From positions 14,193,431 through 14,257,430 of the forward strand of contig NC_088322.1 in assembly GCF_910592395.1 (NCBI RefSeq): a stretch of DNA of 64,000 bases. The letters are read 5' to 3'. This stretch comes from Lineus longissimus. Lineage: Eukaryota > Nemertea > Pilidiophora > Heteronemertea > Lineidae. This document shows, one piece after another, positions 12,001-24,000 of this stretch. A model generated the notes under the pieces. That model saw only the letters and a list, made by a program, of their open reading frames with translations, had not been told where the DNA came from and did no database searches. The stretch's first letter is position 1. Each line of letters opens with the position of its first letter. A program made the position numbers and the translations under genes.

Positions 12001-15000
12001 GGGGTATAAGGAGTGCATTATTGTTGAGAAAAGATTCTGGGCGAGGCTGTTTTGCCCATAACCAGTAAGGTCATTCGATTGGGCACCGTGTTTCAATGAG
12101 GTGAGGAAAAAATCAAGCACTTTTCAATTCAACGAAACAACTGAAAATGGCTGAAATTTTTGTTGCTGATCGTATGCTTTAAATTCAGAATGATTTGTCA
12201 TATCTGATTGGCTGGTGTTAGAAATGACGAATTCCACTATAGTTCCTCCAAATAACAGCTACAAAGGTGTAGATAGAAAATAAACGTCAAGAGGTTTGAC
12301 TTGACGTGTGTCTCCTCTGCTGTAGTATTTTGCTTGCATTTGAATGTGACAACTTAAAAAAGGGCAATATGAGCTCCTGTGTCTGTACCTGCATGGGCTT
12401 GATTGCAGAATCCCTGACAAACGCTTCAAGGAGAGGTTTTGGTAAGGGTTTGCCTTGAACCTTTTGGCAGTGATGACCTTCTTGGGGGAATTTGTCAAGA
12501 GATTCTGCAATTGAGCCTGTACATGTACCAAATTACTTGAGGGCAGAATGCATTTATTGAAATGGTGAGTGGAGAGGTCACCTCCAAATGGGTTTTTCAG
12601 TAGAGCACAAATCTGAGTCAGAAAAATTTGTTATAACAGAAAGTGACAGAAAAAAGAAGTTAGTTGATGTAGTTATGGAATGAAAGATGGAATTCAAGGT
12701 TAGGATTGGTGATAAAATCCCCACCACCACCTGCCCACTGTTGACACTCTTGAAATTAAAGGGTGGGTCACTTTCTAACTGGTTATATTATTACCAAAAC
12801 TTTACTGACAATACCATTACTTAGGACCAGGGCCCGGTTCAAAACAATTTTGTCAATAACGGTGGCATTATTTAACTTTGCCTTATCTCCTTAAATCAAG
12901 CCCTTAGACTTAACACCAGCGTCGGCGACAAACTTATTTTGAACAACTGGGCCCTGAGTTAACATACCCCCCCCCCAGAAAAGAGGACCCCACTGTATTC
13001 CGTTCATACTAACCCTCATCCCTCTCACCCAAACACGTCTAACCGTTTCTCTCTCTCTGTTTACATTGCAGCCCTCCAGTCACCCATTGCATACCAGAAA
13101 ACATTGACGAAAGAATTGTAAGTAAGCCACTGTGTAAGCATTCCATTTTCATTACAATATTCTTATATGTTGTCCGGACACGCAGTGTTTTCGCACCGGG
13201 CCCAAGGTTCATGGAGGTCAGCTGAGAAATCAGTTTACATTTCGGACAAACGTGTTTAAGTCAGTGGAACCTCAGCAAGGAGGCCACCCTCTCTTAGTCT
13301 AAGTATGAAAACTTGGAAAAGTCTCGACTAATACAGTTGGCATATTGACGCTCTATGAACCTTGGCCTCCATTAGAGGAGCACAAACTAATAGAAATGTT
13401 GTCTCTCTGTTAAGCAGTTGCAGGAATCTATTTGGATTTTTTGACGAATGAAGCACAACTGGAATCCCAGAAGTCGTTGGTTGCAATCCCAAGGAAGGGC
13501 TTCTGATGTTCTAAGCTTCCAGTTGTGTGTCATGATCAATTCCTGCAACTGCAACTGGTTGTGCACATTGTTAATAATTAACCCCATTGGTTCCATGGGG
13601 GGCGAGAATGAAAATCCCATTGGTACCTTTTGGGGGAGGGGGGCATTCAGATGATCAGTATTCTAGTTGAGTCGGGGGGGGGGGGGGGCAGAACGAAAGG
13701 AAATCTCATATTTCTGCTTCATGGAAAATGACACACTTGGAAAGATTATTATAGGGTGGGGGGTGGGAGGAATTGTGTTCAGTTTTAGTTATTACATTCA
13801 GTTTTGAGTGTTCTTGGGTCACCTACATTTGTATAACTTCTGTTCGTTTCGTTTGAATTCATCTTTGATTAATATGTAAAGTCACAGCCTTAATAGTAAT
13901 ACGGCAAAATGTTGTAAGGCAGATACCTTCAGATAAAACGGCTTCAAATCCAATTGACTGGACCATTAACCCCTCCTGTGCGGTTACGCTATTTCTAATC
14001 AAATGTAATCCTCTCTCCCCTAACCACCTCTCGAATTAAGGTGAGCATTAATTCATAATAATATTCTCATGGTTTTCTCTTTGCTATTCCCGGTTTGAAG
14101 TCCTGATGAATTTACCTTTATGCTAATTGCCCCTTCAGCTTCTGCTGTTAAACTCAATTTTGCTTCTAACGTGCTGAATTCAAAGATTATTATAAAATTT
14201 AGAATTTAGTCCATTTGGACGCATTGCAACGCCTTTAAGCATTGTACGTCCATACTAATGCCTGCTTTATACCACATACATGTAGCTATTTTGATAAGTG
14301 CAAAGATAAATTACCTTGACAATCCTTTGCTATGACGACGGACGAAGTCATCAGGATTGTGCATCATAATTGGCTCTAACTAGAATCAGCAGTAGTGCAG
14401 CAGCTACAAGCTTACATACCAGTAGCTGAAGTCCATTTTCCAATATTTTGGATGCAGAAAAAAATGAAAATTTCAATATGTCACTCACAGTTCTCTTTAA
14501 ATTTTCTTAAGAATTCAAAGTATTCTTGAAATCCATTATGTCTTTCCTTTTGAAATCCTTGATTCTTAAATCTATTAAAAAACTCATTTTTGTTTTACCG
14601 TGATTTAATTCTCCAAACTCCTTGGTTTTGACCCACTTTTCTCCACCCACCCCCCCCCCCCCCCAACCTTACACATTTAGTGTTTATTTCATCCCTTCTT
14701 CTCTTGTCTGAGTTGTCCTTCTTCAGCTAACCCCAACTTTAATTGAAACATAAATTCTCCGCTTCTTTTCACATATTTGGGGGTAGGATTTCTGTACATG
14801 TAGGGATTGGGCATAACTCTTCTAAAACAATATAACATCATTTCCTGGGGAAATCATTTTCTTGGTGTACACCGTAGTAACATCAAAGGAACTATTGCCT
14901 TTCCATTTCCTGAATGCCATGGGAGCTTAAAGGAAATGGGTCTCTTTATAGAAGGGTAAATGCTTTTGTCAGCAAATTTCATGTCGGCTTTTATCCTCTA

Positions 15001-18000
15001 ATATTTCCTTTAGAATAACATTCTTTAAGAGTTGAGTTTTATCCATCCTGCCTTCAATTTGACCAGTTGCAAATGGGATGATTTAGTGTACTTTGAGCCT
15101 CAAAAATTCATAGATTCTGTTTTCCAACATTAAGAATTATCAAAGGAATAATGGGCTTTTATGTTTGTGATAGTGTTTTCAAATGTGTATGAGGTCAGGA
15201 ACAGGTTTACGTTGGGTCTATTACTGTTGTTTGATTTGTGAGCACGTTTGTTTTCAGGGCCCGGTTGTTCAAAAGAAGAAATACATTTTTAAAGATAACT
15301 TAACGTTAAAATTCCTGACTTGGCGTTAAGATAACGTCAAGTTTTATTTTGAGTTGTTCAAACAATATTAGCCTAACATTGGCGTTATCTTTAACGTTAG
15401 ATTTAACTTACCTAAAACCCTAAGTTAAATTTAACGTTAGATTTAACTTACCTAAAACCGTAAGTTAAATCTAACGTTATCTTTAACTTGATTACCTATA
15501 CCTACCATGGCAACTAACATCGGTGAACCAAGATGCAATATTTGCTAACATTAGCGTTAGTTTACCCTAACGTTGTTTTGAACAACCCAAATTTAACGCC
15601 AAGTTAGCTAACGCCAAGTTAAGGAATTTAACGTTGATATTTAACTTAACATCAATGAAATTTAACTTCTTTTGAACAACCGGGCCCATGGTGTTTAATC
15701 TCACAGTGTGCTTTGTTTGTTGTGGGAAGAAGGTTCGCGCCAAAGTCCGACGGGGTATAACCGGTGTTTTTTTCACTTATAGGTCAGCCCCAGAATTCGG
15801 CAGTTTGCCACGAAACACCCAACTCATGAACTCAAAATTGAACACCTTAGACGAGCCACCACATTATTCAACCTTACCCCACACGATCGGTATCCCGCCA
15901 CCTGGACCCAAGGCCGGGAAATCAAAAGACAAGAAATATACGACCAGGTGCCGGTCCGTCCCTAGCCCATTAAATCTACCCATATCCAAGAAAGAAAAAT
16001 CTCCCTCAACGCCACCGAATGAAACAGCATCTCCTGTGAAGAAACATGGATCACCAAGACAGGAAAAGAAACGTAACATCTTTGACGGCTTTCGGACTCT
16101 GACTCGGCGTTCTCGCAGTGACTGCCCGATACGCCCGCCGGAAGTTTACGCCAACGTCCACTCGACGCCCGAACTTGCCCAAGATGACAGTCGATATGAC
16201 ACACACCAACAACGACAACACATGCAGCAGCAGGTCAGCGCCGATAGCGGATTTCAGGAAGCCATCGACCCTGCACCAGTAAGTTATCAATATTAGTTTC
16301 AATTATTCCAAATTACTCTTTCTTTATTGATTTCTAAATTTTTTCGGCTATATCATCCGGTCCTTGAGTATCTTATCTAAAAACTTGAGTGTTTAGAATA
16401 AGTGTAAAAACAATTAGAACAAGTAGAACAAGTAGAACATGTTGAACATGTAGACCGAACGAAGTGACAACTTAGCAATATGATCAAATAAACGGTCTTC
16501 GGCTTCAATCTTTTGATTTCTTTGCTAAACTTCTGAAAACTCTCCCACTTTCAGGCAGAGGGAAGCACTGTTAAAGTCCTCGTGGACTACACGGCTGTTA
16601 AGGAAGACGAGATCTCCGTCAGTAAGGGTGAGAGCGTCCTTATCCTGACGGCCACTCCCAACAGCTATGTCGTCCACCGCCCATCCAACGACCACTCCCC
16701 CGCCGCCGAAGGAAGTATCCCGGCTTTTGTTATTGTCGGGTGCAGAGAAGGAGAGGGGAGTTTGACCAGGTGAGTGACACATCGCTTGTGTCCTTTGGCA
16801 AGTGACTTTACTTCGACTGCCACCTCCTCGGAATGATTCGTAAATGCGAGATTATTTGTATCCCTGGTTCCCAAATGGTAAAAAACGATGTTGAGAGTTG
16901 AGCGGAAAACTGCACCACAGCTTGGGGATACACATTCTAGGTCAGTTTCCATTGCAAGTACCTCATGGGGCCTGTACAAGATCCTATCCCTCTGAGAAAC
17001 ATCAGCTCGTGCCCAAGCGAGTGTGCAGATAACAAAACTCAAAAATTCAAAAAAGGAGAACAACTCAACTGGAAGAATATTGATTTATCCTCTGATTGCT
17101 TGATGCGCATACATAGATGGCATGAGAATGGCATCACCATAGGGAAGTACATTTGGGAAATCCCCTTTTCTAACCCCAGGGTAATCTATGGTTTACTCTC
17201 AAATACACACTCACACTTGGCTAGTGAGTTAGATATACCCAGAAACCACGTTCCTCTAACTTTCAAGGTACCTTTAAAGGCTGAGTTTTATAGACTGCAG
17301 CAAACTGCTGCTGTTATCAGAGATTTTTTAATGTATAGAGACTCACTTTCGGGGATAGATATCGATAATATGAATGTAATTCTGCGGGTACTCTGTACTG
17401 GGTAGCCCTGTGTAAATGTCTATGCCTTACATGTAGGGATTGGGAGGGTCTTTCATTTCTTTGTCATCACTTTTTGCACTTGTTGCACTTGCACTTTTGC
17501 ACATTTGTTATGTAATTTGATTTACATGAATAAAGATGATTATATATATATATCTCACTGATTTAGATATTTCTATCCTATTACAGAAAGACCTCATGGC
17601 AGTCGCCATTCAAAACCAAAATCCACAAGCCCAAGCCTGGAAAGAAGGAAAGGGGTGACTCCAGGGGAGGAACTCTGGACAGAAACTCTGGGAAAAACTA
17701 TAAAGAAAAGGGATCTGGAAAGGTGAGGTTTGATCCTCATTGTTTCCCTTACACAAACATTTCACTAAGTGTGTCATTAACTCCTTACATGAAAATAATG
17801 GTACATTCCTTTGGAAAGATGGAAAGCTTTCCAATGAGTGGTCCTGAACATCAAGAGGTTTTGAAAGCAGATTTGTCCATTCATGTTGAGGTCTATGCCT
17901 ACAAGCAACTGAGCAAGGGGAAGGATTCTGTGAGCTGTCTTACAGGTCATTTCATACTATTTTGCACAAGAAACTATCAAATCCTCTTCATTACTTCACC

Positions 18001-21000
18001 AGTCACTGAACTCACAAGACACAAGCTACGAACTGCCACCAAGCTTCCAGCAGACACTCACGGACCAAACCATCCAGGCGGGCGACACAGCCGTCCTCTT
18101 CTGCCAAGTGTGCGGTCGCCCAAGACCCAATGTCGTCTGGAAAGCTCCCAATCAGTGCCTCGTGTCGCCCTCTATGAGAACTGAATTGAATTATAATGAA
18201 GACGGGATAGCTACTTTAGTAGTAAGTAGTTTTAACCGGATTCGTGTAACAAGGATTAGAAACTGTCTGTTGTGGTAAGGCATAGCAGTTGGGGTGAAAT
18301 TGAGGTGTTCAGTTAGTGTAAACGTATTGAGGATGCAGCCCTAGTAATGAAATCCCAGAGACACTCACTGCCTAAAGCACGAGGCGACTGACTATTTTGA
18401 TGTCATCTCCATACAGCGATGTCACAGCATGAACTAGATTCAAACTTATATTCAACTATATTAAAATCTTGATGTTTAGATCGACCTAATTTTATTTTTT
18501 CAGCTTCACCACGTCACTGCCGACCAAAGTGGACAATACGCCTGTATAGTTACCAGCGAACTAGGGTCCATCACCACCTCTGCCAACCTCTCAGTCCTAG
18601 ACAAACCTAGTCCCCCAGGACAACCTGTGATAATCGAACAAACCGGGACCTCTGTGCATTTAGAATGGGCGCCCCCACAATTCACCGGAAATTGCAATAT
18701 TCAGGGATATACTGTCGAATTCACGGAGGAGGGGGTTGGAATTTGGCAAGCGGCTGTGCCCTATGTTCCCGATACGTCACATATTCTCGAGGATCTTGTG
18801 CCGGGGACGACGTATCAGTTCCGTGTCAGTGCGAATAACGCTGTCGGGATCAGTGAGGCTAGTCATCCCAGCGACCTGTTGATAGTTCCGACAGATACTG
18901 GTAAGTGTTTAAAGAAAAACAACCATATTTATCTGTACACTGACCCTGTGTGGTTAAGATAAGATAAGAGTCACAAATTTAAATAGCGCTCCTCAGTGAT
19001 GAGACTGTTAAAGCGCTGGCCCAAAATGTAAATAAAAATAAGAAACTTTCATCCCAATGAAATAGGCTCTTAAACAGGCTGTTTCTGTTCCTGTATGGCT
19101 GTAACCTGTCAAACCATTTTTGACCCAAAAATTATATTTCTAAATCTAACGAATTCTTTTGACACCTCCCATCTCATTTGTTTTGTACAACAGATGATAA
19201 AAAGAAAAAGTGAGATATCAAGCAGTTTTATTTTCATCTTAACAATTTTTCAACCCCGCACTTGCCTATACACAGAATTTCCAAACTTCGGAAGTGATAT
19301 ATTATACATGTACTTAGATGTTGTCATATGACTATGAGCAGAGTCATATCAGTCGTATCGGTATCATGGCAATAGAACTTATTTATTTAATTTATTCAAA
19401 ATTTATTCAAAATTTTTAGACATTTCACATTTAAAATTCAGGTAAAGTTCGACATTTATTTTGATTGAGTTTTTAGACAATTTACAATGTGGAAATTCAG
19501 ATATGTTCAACGGATTTCACACTTAAAATTCAGGTAAAGTTCGACATTTATTGTTGATTGAGTTTTTAGACACTTCGCACTGTGGAAATTCAGATATGTT
19601 CGACGGATTTCCAATCAGTCGTACCGTATCTTTTGGATATCGTTCACATCCTTGAGAAAGTTTCGTATGGTTTCGCCAACTTGATATCCATTTCTGAGGT
19701 AACAGGTCCCCGTGGTTGCTTGGAGTAATCCAGCATTAGCTATCGCTGGGATTTTAGGGACCTCAACACTGACCATTGCGTCATCATTGTGTCTTGATAT
19801 AGTACCTCGTTGGATGGTACTATATCCAGCCTCAGCTTGCATGGGGTGGGATCTGTTGGCGGTTGGTATATTGACTTGCTGGTTGTAACCCGAGTCTTTG
19901 ACCGGCATCTGCAAGTGAAATATTTCATGAATTTTGTGTCAAATGGATATATTCAGTGTTGTCCAGAAAACTGCAAAAAAATTAAAATTCATTTGGAAAT
20001 GCATGAGGAATATTTCAATTTGGCTGTGTCAGTTAGAATTTTAGTATTAAGTAGTGAGATTCCAAAACTATACAATTGTCAAATGTTTTTACTGTATTAT
20101 TGCTATTTGCAATGCAGCTTCTGTTCTGTGCACAAGGTTGTGTCATTAGGGGCATGTCCGATCTATTAAAATCTATAGATATCAGGAATACAATTAACTG
20201 GATGCTCTTTGTTTAGAAATCTTCCATCGTATTAGTCAAATAATATAATGCGGTCTTTCACTTACCTTGTTATTATGTAAATCCTTGGTAAAACAAATAT
20301 GATCCAGTACTCGACTGCATTCACAAGAATATTCCTATGCCCTTGTTACTTTTTATGTGCAATGATGATAAACGGAAGTGGGCAACATGGTAAAATGGCA
20401 AAATGCCAGAATTATCGCAACTTACTTTCTGATGAATGTGACACTCATTATCAAAAGTAGGTTGCGATAATTCTGGCATTTTGATATATTCTTTTCTAAA
20501 TTGACCAGTTGGACAATATTTCCTTAAATTGATTGTCAAAAAGTACATCCCTTTTATGGCCTTGCTCTGAATATTAAGAATCCACAAAAGATTGATACTT
20601 GGAATGGATCCAAACTAGGACGTCACATTGAGTTCTGATTTCGTTATTAGTTATTCGTCTATTCCAGTGTCTATTCCAGTGTCTCTTATCTTCAAATTCA
20701 GATAATGTCAATATACATTCGTATGGTTTCGCCAACTTGATATCCATTTCTGAGGTAACAGGTCCCCGTGGTTGCTTGGAGTAATCCAGCATTAGCTATT
20801 GCTGGGATTTTAGGGACCTCAACACTGACCATTGCGTCATCATTGTGTCTTGGTAGAGTAGTACCTCGTTTGATGGTACTATATCCAGCCTCAGCTTGCA
20901 TGGGGTGGGATCTGTTGGCGGTTGGTATATTGACTTGCTGGTTGTAACCCGAGTCTTTGACCGGCATCTGCAAGTGAAATATTTCATGAATTTTGTGTCA

Positions 21001-24000
21001 AATGTATAATGTCGTGAGGGACTAATGCAGAGCCATTCCTGTAGAGCAGGTCACAGAACAGACAAGCTAATCGGTTCGCCATTACAACAACAAGGTTTAT
21101 TATAAAACACGGAATATCAATATGCGAAACGACAGAACATTACATCCACCCCCTTTTGGATGAAAAGGTTTACGCTTAATAAGTCCAGACGCGGATGTTG
21201 GTATCAAAATAAAAACATAATCTCAAATTAAACACTTTTCCTGGAAGCGCAGAATAAACACAAGATTGTCTCTGACTCAAGAATTGTCCTTTTCTTGAAT
21301 TTGAATGTTCTCGAAGTTATGAATTAGAACATGGCGCAAATAGCGAATCACTCTTCACTTAGTCCTTACACGGATAATGTCTTCATTACCAGAATAAAAG
21401 CACATCCATATCGAACTTGAAGTGTCCTATTTAGAACAAAATAAAAGTGCACTATATGAATATTGAAGGTCCACTACATGAATATAGAACAGTTCAAACA
21501 CATAAAACTCAGAACAGGGTGTTCTTAACGAAGAACAAAGTCTTTGAATCTTGGGTTAGGCCTCTTCGTTCGAGTTGATCTCCGGAGTGGTTGTGAGGTA
21601 GTCTCAGTCATCACAGGCAGTTTCTGGTTGGAGGTCTCAGGCTCAGAAATACCAGAAGGTGTCTCAGGTGCTATAGTGGGCGGAGCATCTGAGTCAGGAA
21701 TCTCAACTTCCTCTTCCTGAATGTTTTCAAACGGGTGCCTGATAGCCTGTTTGAAAACATTCAGGAAGAGGAAGTTGAGATTCCTGTCTCAGGTGCTATA
21801 GTGGGCGGAGCATCTGAGTCGTAATCTCAACTTCCTCTTCCTGAATGTTTTCAAACAGGCTTTCAGGCACCCGTTTGAAAAACGTTAGGTTGCGAGTTAT
21901 CTTTCGATCATCTCGCTCGGCTGTCAGCATATTACCATCTCGACGCGTTATCTTTAATGGATCTGGATCGAATGGCGGCGTTAGCTTGTTACGTTTCTGC
22001 TGACGAACTACAACGGTGTCTCCTTCGGCAATGTTGCTTTCAGTAGCGTTGCGTCTGCGATCTGCATACATTTTGATCTTCTGCTTGCGTTCATTGTCAG
22101 TGTCTCTCATTGACGGTTGAGAACGAGTTTTCAACTCTGGGTTGAAATCGGCACATGGAAGCTGGGTTTTCATCCTACGACCATAGAGGGCTTCGAATGG
22201 CGAGACACCTGTTGTTGAATGTGGTGTCGCACGATACTGGCGTAGAAACGTCTGTAGTTCCTGCTTCCAATTGCGGCCTTCGATGTGTGCGGCTTGCACA
22301 GTCTTCGTAATGTTTCTCATGAAACGTTCTGCTTCACCGTTAGCTTGGGGATATAACGGAATCACTCTGGGGTGTTGAAAACCGAGGTATTCAGCGAAAC
22401 GTTTGAAATCATGGCTCGTGAACGGAGGTCCGTTGTCGGATTTCAAAATCGACACAACTCCGTGGCGTGACATAATGGCGTCTATCTTTGGTATGACTGT
22501 CTTTGCGGCGGTAGAAGCTATAACTTCAACCTCGGGGTAACGACTGTAGTCATCCATCATCACGAGTAGGTAGTCAGCGCTTGGGACTGGCAAAGGACCG
22601 TAAAAATCCACAGAGACTTCTTCCCAGGGACCATTCGGCAGCTTTGTCATGCGTAGCGGCTCTGGTTTGCTGGCTCTTCCGGACGTAGCTTGGCAAGGCA
22701 GACAGTCCTTGACACATTCTTCAACCATGGCGTCGATGGACGGAAACCATACTTTTTCTCTCAGCAACATCTTCGTTTTGACGATGCCCTGATGACCAAC
22801 GTGAGCAAGGTCAATGGCTCTTCTCTGCAGTGCGTCAGGCATTACCAGTCTTCTCCCTCGGAGGACGATACCATTATGAACGATCAGCTCATCTTGGAAA
22901 CGTTTGAATGGCTCCAGGCACTCTTCATCTCGTCTCCAGTAGACAGTTTCGATAGCTACTTTAAGCTTCTGCAGGGTATGGTCTCGTAAGGTTTCTGATT
23001 TTACTTCTTCGAGTTGCATGGCTTTTGGAACCGCATTGTCAATGACATAGTTGACGTAATCATCGACAAAGTTTGCTCTGTTCTGCTCATTGCCTACTAC
23101 AGGATGGCGACTGCAAAAGTCGGCTGGGTTGGCTTCGTTCCTTCCAGGTCGATATTCCAACTTGTAGTTATACGGCGTTAGACGTAATCTCCATCGTTCA
23201 ATCCGTAACGACATCGGCTTCTGGCTTTGGAATATTCCGATCAGCGGTTTATGATCTGTGACCACGGTGAAAGGGGAAGTCGAACCGTATAAGTATAGGC
23301 GGAAGTGTTCTGTTGCCCAGACCACTGCGAGCATTTCTCTTTCTGTCTGCGAGTATCTCGTCTCAACGTCGGTGAGCGCGCGACTAGCGTACGAAACAAC
23401 GCGACCTTCTTGCATCAGAATCGAGCCTAATCCGCGGGGCCCTGCGTCAACGATGAGTTCAGTTTTCTTACGCGGGTCATAGTACGACATGACCTTTGCT
23501 CCGGTGAGCGCAGTCTTCAAGTCTGTTAGCGCTTTTTCATGTTCCGCATTCCACTGCCATTCTGTCTTATCATGCGTTAACTCTCTAAGGGGCGCTGTTA
23601 TGCTAGCATACCATGGAATGAAGCGCGAGAGGTATTGGGCCATTCCGAGTAACGAACGTATTCCACTCTTGTCCGTCGGGGCAGGCGCATCTCTTATGGC
23701 TTCGATCTTCTTCACATCTGCGGTAACACCAGCGCTATTGAAGATATGACCGTAGAACTTCACTTCTGACTGATAGAAGTGACACTTGGGCATGTTGAGA
23801 CGAATTCCGTATTCTTTCAGTCTCTCCATCACGGCTATCAAACTCTTGTCGTGTTCAGCTTTATCTTTGCAATGGATAATGATATCGTCAGAGATATTTC
23901 GACAGTTCGGTATGTCACTCAGTTTTTCGGCGATTGCGTTCTGAAAGATTTCCGACGCGGCGTTTATCCCAAAGAAAAGACGTTTGTAGCGTCTAAGACC

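Larger units (their letters stand above)
10115..13071 (+). other. trio intron 10
   Basis: A 3-kb AT-rich intron. It holds a foldback with arms at about 11737-11773 and 11904-11940, and a MITE at 12828-12956. No other exon is supported. Confidence 0.6.
13118..15782 (+). other. trio intron 11
   Basis: A 2.7-kb intron with a foldback near 13415-13552, a G15 run (13674-13688), a C15 run (14650-14664) and the MITE at 15257-15687. The rest is AT-rich without coding signal. Confidence 0.65.

Noticed and set aside
15688-15782. Extended N-terminal part of the ORF containing trio exon 12
   Set aside because: The region before 15783 is MITE end and intron. The acceptor TTCACTTATAG at 15782 and the phase of exon 11 fix the exon start.
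17723-18184. 153-codon ORF over the start of the Ig exon
   Set aside because: Most of it is intron 14. In exon 15 it is in a different frame from the Ig sequence, which joins correctly at 18003.
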